A stretch of 64,000 nt of DNA. It comes from Arenibacter certesii DSM 19833. GTDB taxonomy: Bacteria; Bacteroidota; Bacteroidia; Flavobacteriales; Flavobacteriaceae. The position numbers and the translations under genes are program-made. Within the stretch, counting starts at the first letter, position 1. Each line of letters starts with the position of its first letter. Location: NCBI RefSeq assembly GCF_000429545.1, contig NZ_AUCB01000029.1, forward strand, positions 1 through 64,000, read 5' to 3'. Below, one piece after another: positions 45,791-56,777 of this stretch. The notes beneath the pieces are model-generated. The model was not told the DNA's origin, made no database searches, and was given only the letters and a program-made list of their open reading frames with translations.

Positions 45791-46189
45791 TACTCCTTTT
45801 ACTCCATACTCATGTTATACATTTCTAGTAATAATCCAATTTTCAGATAGTGTTGTTGAATAGTACTCATTTGAGCATATAAGAATAGGAAAACGATGCT
45901 AAACTTCAATTCCAAGAAATGGTTTAGTTTATGGTAGACACATTATACTAATGAAGGGTAAGTCTTTAATGAGATACCGTACTATTCAACTTCCGTAAAT
46001 AAATTGCTTAGAAAAATTAATTATCTTTATAAGGTTCTCCCCTCATTTAGTGCAATAACCCACGACTGTCTTTTATCTCTGCCGTAATTCCAATAATAGA
46101 TTGAAATTAACAGACGATAAGGCCTAAATCGCTTTGTTTAAACCGGTAATAGGGTGTTTTGAGTTATTTTTAATCAACTAAAGAATGTA
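45791..46189. other. Intergenic region without a visible gene
   Basis: About 400 AT-rich bases between two plus-strand genes. No terminator hairpin, promoter box or repeat was recognised. Confidence 0.3.
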
Positions 46190-46945
46190 ATGAATAGCCC
46201 AACTACCATCCAAGAAGTTCTTAATGAATTGGATATCATCATTGAAGATGCTATTGCTTCGAATGACCGATTAGGATTATTTGCTTATGTTTATAGAAGG
46301 ACAACCTCAGAAATATTTAAGGAAATTCAATTACAAAATTTTGAAGACAACCCGCGTATGGAGAAAATGGATGTTGTTTTCGCCAATCTTTACCTCAATG
46401 CTTACAAAAATTATAAAATCAACAATAGCGTCCCTAAAGCTTGGGAATTTGCATTTACAAATAAAAATGAACCCTTAACCATAATACAGCACATTCTTTT
46501 AGGTATGAATGCGCATATCAATCTGGATTTGGCTATTGCAACAAGCACATCCATGAATGGTATTGAGTTGGCTGAAATTAAAAATGATTTTAATAAGATA
46601 AATGATATTCTTTTTAGTATAGTCAATGAGTTTCAGGATAGACTGAGCAGTGTTTCTTATATGCTTTTTTTGTTGGATATGATTGGTGAAAATTCCGATG
46701 AAAAAATTATTGATTTTAGTATGCGGAAAGCCCGGGAACAAGCGTGGAATAGTACCAATTTACTTTGGGCTCTTGGATCGGATAAACAAGGGGATACTAT
46801 TAATGGCATAGATTCCATGGTGCTGCAACTCAGTAAAGTTATAAAGTCCCCTAAGTCACGTTTAGTTCGTTTTATTTTAAAAACTATTGGAAAGTTTGAG
46901 AAAAATGAAGTGGGCGCCGTAATTTCTAAATTACAAGAAAATTAG
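46190..46945 (+). CDS. DUF5995 family protein
   Basis: A 251-residue, mainly helical soluble protein I place in DUF5995. Recognisable blocks are FAYVYRRTTSEIFKEI near 26-41, FANLYLNAYKNY near 64-75, the histidine-bearing ILLGMNAHINLDLAIAT near 101-117, and AWNSTNLLWALG near 184-195. The conserved HINLDL-type segment suggests a metal or haem-like site, but no function is established to my knowledge. There is no signal peptide. It is monocistronic. Confidence 0.72.
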   Translation: MNSPTTIQEVLNELDIIIEDAIASNDRLGLFAYVYRRTTSEIFKEIQLQNFEDNPRMEKMDVVFANLYLNAYKNYKINNSVPKAWEFAFTNKNEPLTIIQHILLGMNAHINLDLAIATSTSMNGIELAEIKNDFNKINDILFSIVNEFQDRLSSVSYMLFLLDMIGENSDEKIIDFSMRKAREQAWNSTNLLWALGSDKQGDTINGIDSMVLQLSKVIKSPKSRLVRFILKTIGKFEKNEVGAVISKLQEN

Positions 46946-47121
46946 AAAAAACAATACCCCAGGCATGGGAACTAATCCTTCATTGAATACGTGAGCTTAA
47001 TGATGATTTTTATAGATCTCCAGTTGTTTTATGCGAATATCTTAAAGCATAATTGACATTGAATAAATGGATTTTTAAAGGTGCAGTTTCAATACTTTTA
47101 AAAGAAATAATAAATAAAAGC

Positions 47122-47151
47122 TTGTTTATTGAAAAAATGGCATCACCTTTG
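47122..47151 (+). promoter_or_regulatory. Probable cspA promoter
   Basis: A TTG at 47122-47124 is followed after 19 bases by CACCTTTG (47144-47151), one mismatch from TAnnTTTG. The spacing is that of Bacteroidota -33/-7 promoters. Transcription would start near 47157, leaving a leader of about 30 bases. Confidence 0.5.
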
Positions 47152-47185
47152 CACTTTAAGTATTATAAATTTAATAAATATTACA

Positions 47186-47377
47186 ATGAATAAAGGAACA
47201 GTAAAATTTTTCAATGACACTAAAGGATTTGGATTTATCACTGAAGAAGGAGTTGAAAAAGATCACTTTGTACACATTTCTGGATTAATTGACGAAGTAC
47301 GCGAAGGCGACGAAGTTGAATTTGATCTTCAAGAAGGTAACAAAGGCTTAAACGCAGTAAACGTAAAAGTTATCTAA
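47186..47377 (+). CDS. cspA: Cold-shock domain protein CspA
   Basis: A 63-residue OB-fold single-stranded nucleic-acid-binding protein. RNP1 is KGFGFIT (residues 13-19) and RNP2 is HFVHIS. The start at ATG 47186 gives the usual MNKGTVKFFNDTKGFG; the in-frame upstream region up to 47129 overlaps the promoter and is not coding. The leader is short, unlike the long thermosensing leader of E. coli cspA. It is monocistronic, with a strong terminator 24 bases downstream. Confidence 0.95.
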   Translation: MNKGTVKFFNDTKGFGFITEEGVEKDHFVHISGLIDEVREGDEVEFDLQEGNKGLNAVNVKVI

Positions 47378-47400
47378 TACATATACTTCAAGTTACTTCA

Positions 47401-47432
47401 AGCCCATCTATTTATTTAGATGGGCTTTTTTT
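47401..47432 (+). terminator. cspA intrinsic terminator
   Basis: AGCCCATCTA (47401-47410) and TAGATGGGCT (47417-47426) form a perfect ten-base stem followed by seven T residues in total. Confidence 0.92.
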
Positions 47433-47498
47433 ATGGATACCTATTTAAAAATAAAACAACAACCATCGATGGATTACTTTTCTCTTTCAATGTATATT

Positions 47499-48164
47499 TT
47501 ATAAATTATCCTTCTTGTTTTGTGTAAAAGTATAGCGCTGCTCTTGTGTGGAAGAGGCGTTTAGTAATTGGTTAAACTTCCTAATACTATTGAAATTTCG
47601 GGTAATCTCTTCTGAAACCGCTAGACCAGAAATACCCGTTTCCAAAATAGTAGCAATATCATCTATAGTGATTTCCCCAAATCCTATAATAGGGGTGTCA
47701 GTTTTCAAGATTTCTACAATTGCCGTATATCCATTTATTCCTAAAGGCTGACTCATATTAGGGTTAGCTGTTGCTGATCTATAAGGGCCTAAGCAAATGT
47801 AATCTACTTTCTTATCAAGTAAGGTTTCGCAATCTTGTAGGGTAGTGGCTTTACCGCCTATTATTTGCCAAGTGTACAACTGTTTTCTTGTTAGGGCAGG
47901 GCAGACGTCCCTGTTTTCTAAAAAGATACCATCCGCTTTAATTTCTTTAGCTATCCTATAATCGTTATTAATGATAAGTCTCGTTTGAAAATGAGAAGTT
48001 ATTTCTCTAGCCTCCTGCGCCAGTTTCATCATTTTTTTGTCTGAAACCTTTCCTAAACCCAATTGTACTAATTCTATACCAGAGGTACAGGCCTTTTGAA
48101 TATGCTCTAAGTGTTCTGTCGGAGAATTTCCCTGAGATATATAATGTAGTTTGGATATAGTCAT
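47499..48164 (-). CDS. thiE: Thiamine phosphate synthase-like protein
   Basis: A 221-residue TIM-barrel protein of the ThiE/TenI family, which joins hydroxymethylpyrimidine diphosphate and thiazole phosphate. Visible family features are GIELVQLGLGKVS (substrate entry, normally VQLR), RLIINNDYRIAKEIKADGIFLE near 62-83, and VDYICLGPYRSATANPN near 119-135, the phosphate-binding loop. Two positions differ from classic ThiE (LGLGK for LRxK), which leaves open a TenI-like or altered function. No other thi gene is nearby. The next gene on the strand upstream is the enoate reductase, 27 bases away. Confidence 0.72.
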   Translation of the reverse strand: MTISKLHYISQGNSPTEHLEHIQKACTSGIELVQLGLGKVSDKKMMKLAQEAREITSHFQTRLIINNDYRIAKEIKADGIFLENRDVCPALTRKQLYTWQIIGGKATTLQDCETLLDKKVDYICLGPYRSATANPNMSQPLGINGYTAIVEILKTDTPIIGFGEITIDDIATILETGISGLAVSEEITRNFNSIRKFNQLLNASSTQEQRYTFTQNKKDNL

Positions 48165-48191
48165 AAATTTGTTTTAAATTAAATCTACTTT

Positions 48192-50581
<2,390 letters not shown>

Positions 50582-52402
50582 CTAAACAATATCCATTTTT
50601 ATTCCATTTACAAAATACATTCTTACCGGTCCTCTATTTTTAACATTGATCTCTCCACGAGGCTCACAGTTAAAATAATCTTTAATCATGGAATAAGTAA
50701 TTTCTGATATATTTATTCTACCGGACTCGGACATACTCTCCATTCGTGACGCTACGTTAACGGTGTCGCCCCAAATATCATAGGCGAACTTCTTGGTACC
50801 GACCACTCCGGCAACTACTGGGCCAGTATTGATTCCAATACGGATGTCAAAATTCATGGAAGTGGCGCTTGCATTTTCTTTGACTTTGGCAACAAAATCC
50901 ACAATTTCTAGGGCTGCCAAAACCATTCTATGCGCGTGATCTTCTGTATGCGGATGTAAGCCTCCGGCGCACATATAGGCATCGCCTATCGTTTTAATTT
51001 TTTCCAAACCATGTTTTTCTATGATCTCATCAAACCTTGAAAAATAAAAGTTTACCGTATCCACCAAGGCTTCCGGGGAAAGTTTTTCCGAATAACTGGT
51101 AAATCCCTTAAAGTCCGTAAACAAAACCGTTACGGACTCGTATTTTTTGGCCTTTACGGAACCGTTCTCCTTTAATTCCTGTGCCGTCTCTCCGGGGAGA
51201 ATATTGAGTAATAGCTTATCGGATCGATCTCGTTCCAATTCAATAATCTGTTTTGTTTTTTTTATATATCTATTACGTCTGTAAAGACCAAGGGCTAATA
51301 TCCCAATTAACAATAGTGCCACTGCCGTTGCAATCGCGATATTGCGTTGGTTTTTACGTCTTTGGTCTAGTAGATCTACTTCAATTTGTTTTTGTGAAAC
51401 CTCAAAAGTAGTACGCTGATCTGCCATTTGTTCTATGGCTTCAATATTTTTAACGCTGTCCCTGTAAACAATATGCTCTTTGTAGTAACGATGAGACGAC
51501 TCATAATCGCCATAGCGTTCATATAGCTCGGATAACGTAAGATTGGCATCACTAATTTGATCTTTTAAACCATAAAGGGAAGCCAATTCCAGACTTCTTT
51601 TAGCATAAGTTAAGGCGGTCGAAAACTTATTTTTTCTTGAATATATATCGGACATATACGTTAAATAAATCGAAATGGGGTAATAATCTTCCAATTCCTC
51701 CAAAATTGCAATCGCTTTACTGATTTCCTCTTCAGCCTGACTATCATTTTCAAGTTCGGCATTTATCATCCCTAAATTTCCTAGACTATAAGCTTGACCA
51801 GTAGAGTGAACTATGTTTTCGAAGATAACCTCCGCTTCCTTAGTGTAAATAAAAGCGGAGTCTAATTTTCCGGAAGTAAAATAATCATCTCCTGCATTTA
51901 ACAAAGCGGTTGCTATCTTACTGGAATCACCTAGTTTTCGTAACAATTTAATTCCTCGATTGTAGTATTCTTGTGCATTTTTGGAATTATCCATTATGGA
52001 ATAGGTATCCGCGATGGTGATCATAAGGGTTCCAAAACCAATTTCGTCGTTAGTACGGCGTGCAAAGTTTAGACTCTTAAAATAAGCGGTTAATGCCTCA
52101 ACGTTGTTACCTTTAAATTGGTGAGCATTACCCTTCTGTAAATAGCCCTGGTACAGGTAATTATACAAGGAGTCCTCAGCTGCCTTTGCTATCAGCATTT
52201 CCGAAAACGCTATTATCTTATCCGGATTTGTTTCTTCAACAGTAATTCTAGATAAGATTTCCAGATCGTTGTCCCCATGGGATTTAGAATTATATTCCAA
52301 AATAAGACTATCCGCCAATTTCTGATCTTGACCGAAAGAGAAACAAATACTAAAGCAAAAAAAGCCTATTGTTACATAGGCTAGCTTTTTAATCGTCGTC
52401 AT
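50582..52402 (-). CDS. Transmembrane TPR-class III adenylyl cyclase (second copy)
   Basis: A 606-residue paralogue of the cyclase at 26874-28715. A signal peptide (1-24, SFGQ) precedes about six tetratricopeptide repeats in the periplasm (roughly 60-315), a membrane helix (354-374) and the linker LLLNILPGETAQELKENG. The cytoplasmic cyclase domain has metal residues Asp430 and Asp474, adenine-selecting Lys470 and Asp542, and Asn549 and Arg553. The complete set predicts cAMP synthesis. The two copies are nearly colinear, and closest from the juxtamembrane part (FEVSQKQ) to the catalytic start. It follows the ricin-like gene by 16 bases in one operon. Confidence 0.9.
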   Translation of the reverse strand: MTTIKKLAYVTIGFFCFSICFSFGQDQKLADSLILEYNSKSHGDNDLEILSRITVEETNPDKIIAFSEMLIAKAAEDSLYNYLYQGYLQKGNAHQFKGNNVEALTAYFKSLNFARRTNDEIGFGTLMITIADTYSIMDNSKNAQEYYNRGIKLLRKLGDSSKIATALLNAGDDYFTSGKLDSAFIYTKEAEVIFENIVHSTGQAYSLGNLGMINAELENDSQAEEEISKAIAILEELEDYYPISIYLTYMSDIYSRKNKFSTALTYAKRSLELASLYGLKDQISDANLTLSELYERYGDYESSHRYYKEHIVYRDSVKNIEAIEQMADQRTTFEVSQKQIEVDLLDQRRKNQRNIAIATAVALLLIGILALGLYRRNRYIKKTKQIIELERDRSDKLLLNILPGETAQELKENGSVKAKKYESVTVLFTDFKGFTSYSEKLSPEALVDTVNFYFSRFDEIIEKHGLEKIKTIGDAYMCAGGLHPHTEDHAHRMVLAALEIVDFVAKVKENASATSMNFDIRIGINTGPVVAGVVGTKKFAYDIWGDTVNVASRMESMSESGRINISEITYSMIKDYFNCEPRGEINVKNRGPVRMYFVNGIKMDIV

Positions 52403-52418
52403 ATTGGATTAGGTGTTT

Positions 52419-53234
52419 TTATCTCATCTTGAGTTTTGGATCTTGGGTATAGTGCTTGCCGTTTACGGTATAGGTTATAGCATATGATTCCTCACTACCA
52501 GGGGGTAGGGACCCTATTACTCCTAACCAGATTCCATCCTTTGGTGCCCTTTGTCTCATAGGGTCCATCCTGAACAAATCATTCTTCTTATCCTTCCTTG
52601 GACGTTCAAACACATTGTCAATACAAGAAATATCTCCCTCAAACTGCCAAATCACCGTATCGCCATTGGTTACTTTTGTGGTCAATTCATCATCTCCATG
52701 GTGAGTATGGGATGAATCTCCTTCATCATCATGAATGACTAGCGGAGTAGGATTTTTTGTAGTAGCACTTATTGTAATGGTGTTTGTTGCATGGTTCTTT
52801 TGCCACAAAAAATTATCTTTCTCAGAATTATCGCCCTGGCAAGCTGGTTGACCGTTTTTGTTGCTAGCATTTAATATATTTAAATATTGTTTGCTACTTT
52901 TTACCTGTATTTTGAACCAACCTTGTTTATCTGGTTTAGAGAATTTCCATAAAAAATTATCAGGTGCATTATTGGAGTCGATTAAAATACCCTGGCCTAC
53001 CCAATTGCCATTTTTATGGCCATCATCTAATACATTTAGATATTGGCCACTACTTTTTACCTGAATCAAATACCAATCTGTATTTTTTGGCGCATACAGT
53101 ATTTGCCATAAGAAATTATCAGAAGTGGGTGCATTACCTTGGCATGCCCACGCTCCATTCATATTGCAACAATCCAATATATTCAAATACTGTAGACTGC
53201 TCTTTACTTGAAATTTTAAATAATAACTAGCCAT
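52419..53234 (-). CDS. Ricin-type beta-trefoil protein with DxVxW/DLF/DPK domain
   Basis: A 271-residue protein without a signal peptide. Residues 1-145 are three homologous repeats (KFQVKSSLQYLNILD, IQVKSSGQYLNVLD, IQVKSSKQYLNILN, each closing with NFLW), the pattern of a ricin-type beta-trefoil lectin. A His/Asp-rich linker (168-182) follows. The C-terminal domain (about 160-271) has D192-x-V-x-W196, NDLF (218-221), YAITYTVNGKHYTQ and DPKL (265-268), as in the secreted protein at 26369-26854. Both stand directly upstream of a paralogous adenylyl cyclase. Carbohydrate binding is inferred from the fold. Its cytoplasmic prediction conflicts with the periplasmic sensor of the cyclase. Confidence 0.82.
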   Translation of the reverse strand: MASYYLKFQVKSSLQYLNILDCCNMNGAWACQGNAPTSDNFLWQILYAPKNTDWYLIQVKSSGQYLNVLDDGHKNGNWVGQGILIDSNNAPDNFLWKFSKPDKQGWFKIQVKSSKQYLNILNASNKNGQPACQGDNSEKDNFLWQKNHATNTITISATTKNPTPLVIHDDEGDSSHTHHGDDELTTKVTNGDTVIWQFEGDISCIDNVFERPRKDKKNDLFRMDPMRQRAPKDGIWLGVIGSLPPGSEESYAITYTVNGKHYTQDPKLKMR

Positions 53235-53757
53235 AACAAATTGGATTTAGTAGTTACTCTATTTCTTATTATTCATAAATAATTCACATAAGATTCAATA
53301 AATAAAATTGATGGTCATTTTTCCCTCCTTACATTAATTTAGTAAAATCTTATGGTATAATACTTACCGTGTAGGATGAATAGGACGTATAAGTGTCCCA
53401 ATATGGGGATTTACTTATCAAGGGATTTTGGTGAAAATAGTTATGGAACGCTATACACCATTCGGTTGCTTAAATTTTCGGGTTGTGACAAGGGTTTTAC
53501 CGCACCTAATCGGAGTAGAAGGGATAGGAGGGGAGTGACACCGAACTTTTCGTGAGGTGCATAAATCCCTTTCTTTTAAATAGTTATCTATGAATAAATG
53601 TGTGTGAAGTAGGTTAAGAAATAATGATTACAAATCACCTAAAGTTCTTGATAAGTTGGACCTGCTGATTAATAATTGAACTAATAATATATAAAAACCC
53701 AGTAAGTTTAGAACTAAAACGACCGGGTTTTATTTAAAAATATTTTAGAGAGATTTA
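53235..53757. other. Intergenic region with a terminator
   Basis: About 520 AT-rich bases without a visible gene. A variant of the GGNTAGGAG motif lies at 53522-53537, and the terminator of the DUF302 gene is at 53692-53732. Confidence 0.4.
53692..53732 (-). terminator. Intrinsic terminator of the DUF302 gene
   Basis: On the minus strand AAACCCGGT pairs with ACTGGGTTT across a loop of about 20 bases, followed by T residues. One or two mismatches are present in the stem. Confidence 0.65.
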
Positions 53758-54681
53758 CTATTCTGCAGCTCCAGAATCGGCAATGTTTTGTAAAGCGTTA
53801 GAAATTAATTCTAAATTCCCTGTGTTATCGTCTATATCATGTCGATCGGCCATTTGGTACGGATCGTTATAAATAATTTTAACGTCGCCGTTAGCGTTTT
53901 CATAAACCAACATTTTTTGAGGTAAATCCAAGGCTACTGTTCGAGATTCTTGCATTAAAGGTGTTCCTAATGCTGGGTTTCCAAAAATAATAAGTTTTGC
54001 AGGCATTAAGAACATGTCAACTCCCGCTGCATTAGCTTGATGATCTAATTCTGCCATCACGGTAATAGGCTCTAAACTATGTAAGGTGTTTAAAATTTGG
54101 TCGTAGGTGGTATCAAAATCATTCGGACTGGTCACTGTTATGATTCCAGCAGGATCATCTGTATCTACAGGATTTAAGATGACATCTTCTCCAGTGGCCG
54201 AATGAACGATATTGGCCAAGGCATTGGCGATGGTTTCAGTGGTAGCAACATCTCCTAAATTATGTCTATTCACAACATAATCCACAGAATTATAAGCCAC
54301 AACCGTATCGCCGTCTTCATCAACATAGACTGTTATACGTTGCGGAAGATCTAATCCGGCTTGTATATTATCCTGCATTAGGGGCGTACCTAAAGCTGGA
54401 TTTCCAAAGAATATGGTTCTCGTAAAATCCAAAGTTAACCCTGCATTAGAGGCGTTTTCTGAATGATTGACTTCGGCTACAATTCCAATATTATCGTTGG
54501 CATTTAAAATAGATATGATAGCGTTGTAAACGGTACTTGGAATTTCTGTAGTTGCTACATAAGCAATACCATCTGTATCTGGACTACTATTGTCTGGAAG
54601 TCCATTGTTATCATCATCATCACAAGTGCTAAATACAAGGAATACACTAAATAAAAACGTAATTAATTTCGTTGTTTCCAT
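53758..54681 (-). CDS. Tandem DUF302 lipoprotein
   Basis: A 307-residue exported protein with a signal peptide ending FSTC (cysteine about residue 20) and an acidic linker. It holds two DUF302 domains (about 45-160 and 185-300), each with the family core FGNPALGTPLMQ, then LDLPQ and a VYVDEDG or VYENANG strand. The domain occurs in small periplasmic proteins and as TT1751-type folds; its role is not established. The two copies differ enough to suggest an old duplication. The gene stands alone with its own terminator. Confidence 0.85.
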   Translation of the reverse strand: METTKLITFLFSVFLVFSTCDDDDNNGLPDNSSPDTDGIAYVATTEIPSTVYNAIISILNANDNIGIVAEVNHSENASNAGLTLDFTRTIFFGNPALGTPLMQDNIQAGLDLPQRITVYVDEDGDTVVAYNSVDYVVNRHNLGDVATTETIANALANIVHSATGEDVILNPVDTDDPAGIITVTSPNDFDTTYDQILNTLHSLEPITVMAELDHQANAAGVDMFLMPAKLIIFGNPALGTPLMQESRTVALDLPQKMLVYENANGDVKIIYNDPYQMADRHDIDDNTGNLELISNALQNIADSGAAE

Positions 54682-54788
54682 AGTAATCTATTTTTACATA
54701 TACAGGTAATATAAGATAAGGGAATCTTAATGTTTAGCACAATAACATCTAATCTTGCCGTAAATCCTAAAAAGGTTTAAAGAAATCC

Positions 54789-54816
54789 GCTGCCCGACCT
54801 AGTCATTCAGGCGGGC
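54789..54816. repeat. GC-rich REP-like palindrome, copy 2 of 4
   Basis: CTGCCCG (54790-54796) and TTCAGGCGGGC (54806-54816) surround a short loop, the same arrangement as at 33543. It lies in the divergent region between the DUF302 and DUF6642-like genes. Confidence 0.55.
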
Positions 54817-54909
54817 TTATTATATGAGCTGACGGTAGGAGCGCAGTGACAATATGTTTGTGGAATGGTATTTTATATGAAAACGCTGAAAAGAATAAAA
54901 GAGTTACAT

Positions 54910-54917
54910 TAATTTTG
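54910..54917 (+). promoter_or_regulatory. Probable -7 box (TAATTTTG)
   Basis: TAATTTTG matches TAnnTTTG, 31 bases upstream of the TTG start at 54949. No clear -33 TTG. Confidence 0.45.
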
Positions 54918-54948
54918 TATTTCATATATTTTACATAAAATCAGAAAC

Positions 54949-55548
54949 TTGTTAGAGAAAAGACAACAATTACCCCAAGAACAATTTATAGCTTCAGATT
55001 ATTTCATTTATTGTTTAGAAGGGGTTCATGAAATAGAAAAGGACATAGTTACCGAAGCCCAGGAAAACTTGGAACAATTGGCCATGAAATATGAAATAGC
55101 AAGTATATATAAAACCTGCGACACCATTGAAGGACTAGAAGATAGCTTAAATGCACTGATCTTGGCCGATCATAATTTTAAAGACTATGAAATAATCTAC
55201 TTGGTGATAACAGGTGAAGCAAATAGTATTTGTTTAAATGACTACTACTATAGTTTACAGGAAATTGCAGAAATTTTTGAAGGAAGGTTAAAAGGAAAGA
55301 TTTTACATTTTTCAAATGCAAAAATTCTAGATTTAGACGAAGAGGAAGCTCAATATTTTTTAGATATAACTGGCGCAAAAGGGGTTTCTGGCTATGGGAA
55401 TGAATTTAATGGAATAAGCAGCTCAAATCTTGATATAGCATTCTTTAACTTATTTAAAGAAGATGATAATATGTTAGATGTTGTAGAAGAATTGCATCAA
55501 AGACATTATAACGTCTGCAAATTACTCGATTTTAGATTATATTATTAA
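54949..55548 (+). CDS. DUF6642-like protein
   Basis: A 199-residue soluble protein that resembles the DUF6642 family of Bacteroidota, recognised from YFIYCLEG near residue 18-25, YEIIYLVITGEANSICL near 79-95, YSLQEIAEIFEGRLKGKILHFSNAK near 101-125 and the FLDITGAKGVSGYG block near 137-150. In related proteins the HGE and SCS-like positions suggest a caspase-type dyad; here they read TGE and SNA, so any such activity would be lost. That comparison rests on memory of the family. The start is TTG at 54949, with no in-frame ATG upstream. It stands alone. Confidence 0.6.
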   Translation: MLEKRQQLPQEQFIASDYFIYCLEGVHEIEKDIVTEAQENLEQLAMKYEIASIYKTCDTIEGLEDSLNALILADHNFKDYEIIYLVITGEANSICLNDYYYSLQEIAEIFEGRLKGKILHFSNAKILDLDEEEAQYFLDITGAKGVSGYGNEFNGISSSNLDIAFFNLFKEDDNMLDVVEELHQRHYNVCKLLDFRLYY

Positions 55549-56053
55549 ACCCATATAGCGACTGATATCTGAAAAGAATCTAAAAACCTAACTTTTATTT
55601 TGGCGCCCGCCCGAATGTACCTTTTCGGTTCGGGCAGGCCCGCCCGAACGCGTGTTGAATCCTTAAAATTTACCAAGAGTATTAATTTGCTCAATATTAA
55701 TACCTACCTGAGAATCGCGTATTTCGAAAATTATGGGCCTTAGTACGTAATAAGAGAATTATGGGCAGAATTCAATTGTTGGCATTCCTGTAAAATAGCT
55801 TTCATAAAGAAATAGTCAGTGGGGCACAATTAGCTTGAACATAATTACTCGATATAAGTCTCAAGACGTTATATCTGTAATGATGTCAAATATCGCAGAA
55901 AAGCGCTATTACGCATATTGTTATAAATGTTCTATAATTTACATTATGTAAAATAGGAATTGTATAAACTTACCGTATAGCTTGCAACTATGCCCTAATC
56001 ACTATTATAAGGAACCAGGTAATTCCAAAACCTCAGAATGGATTTTTACAAGA
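55549..56053. other. Intergenic region with a REP-like element
   Basis: About 500 bases without a visible gene apart from the GC-rich palindrome at 55604-55652. No terminator with a T tract follows the DUF6642-like gene. Confidence 0.4.
55604..55652. repeat. GC-rich REP-like palindrome, copy 3 of 4
   Basis: GCCCGCCCGAA near 55605-55615 pairs with TTCGGGCAGGC near 55629-55639 with one mismatch, followed by another CCCGCCCGAACGCG arm. This is the longest copy in the window. Confidence 0.6.
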
Positions 56054-56554
56054 TTATGTATTCAAATCTCCTTCCACACCTAAGTCCGGCTGCTCACCAC
56101 TTAACATCCCAGCGGCCATTTTAAATACGCTGACAAATTTATTGTGTTTGCTATCCCAATAATGGGCCTTTTGCGGAATTACACAAATGGCACTTAAATT
56201 GGGATCTTCTAGGCCCTTAAACTATATATCGTCCGATTTTCCATAAAGTTCCTTAAGAATCTGATTCTCATCGGTTATAACTGCCCTGCCAAAAACTGTC
56301 ATGAATTCCATATCGCCCTTATTTGAGTAAAAAAGCTGGACAATAGGATTTTCCTTAATGTGACGATTATGATCGCTGTCCTTCCCACTCAAAAACCATA
56401 TCTTACCTTCTGAGTCAACTTTTTTCGTACTCATAGGAATAGCATGTATCGGTAAACGGTCTAAAGCCGTTCCCATTAATGCGAAATCTATAGATTCTGC
56501 CAATTCCTTTATTTTTTCTGCTGCCTCCTTATTATGTAGATTGTCTGTGCTCAT
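56054..56554 (-). pseudogene. General-stress flavin-binding protein gene with an in-frame TAG
   Basis: The minus-strand frame from ATG 56552-56554 encodes a pyridoxamine 5'-phosphate oxidase-fold protein of the general stress protein 26 type (IDFALMGTALDR, IWFLSGKDSDHNRHI, FGRAVITDENQ). A TAG at 56222-56224 ends it after 110 codons at LYGKSDDI. The same frame then continues FKGLEDPNLSAICVIPQKAH, then YWDSKHNKFVSVFKMAAGML, and stops at 56054, the length and C-terminus usual for the family. The stop sits where relatives have tryptophan, so one TGG-to-TAG change explains it. The truncated product would lose part of the flavin-binding barrel. Confidence 0.82.
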
Positions 56555-56777
56555 GATTTATTTTTTAATTTAACATTAAAATAGACCTTACAAATCAGTA
56601 ATAGTAACCCTATTAATGCTATTTTTAATGCAGAAAGTTATCTTAATCAAACTGTATCTCCTCTCCCCTGATAGTCGATTTTCTCCGCAGTTGGTCAAGT
56701 AGTAGAACTCCCCAAAAAAGGCTAATCATAAAATATTGTACTTTCGGAGTTATAATGAACTATATCTCAATTTTTAT

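Noticed and set aside
47129-47185. Extension of the cold-shock protein upstream of 47186
   Set aside because: The segment overlaps the promoter and is not part of the cold-shock fold.
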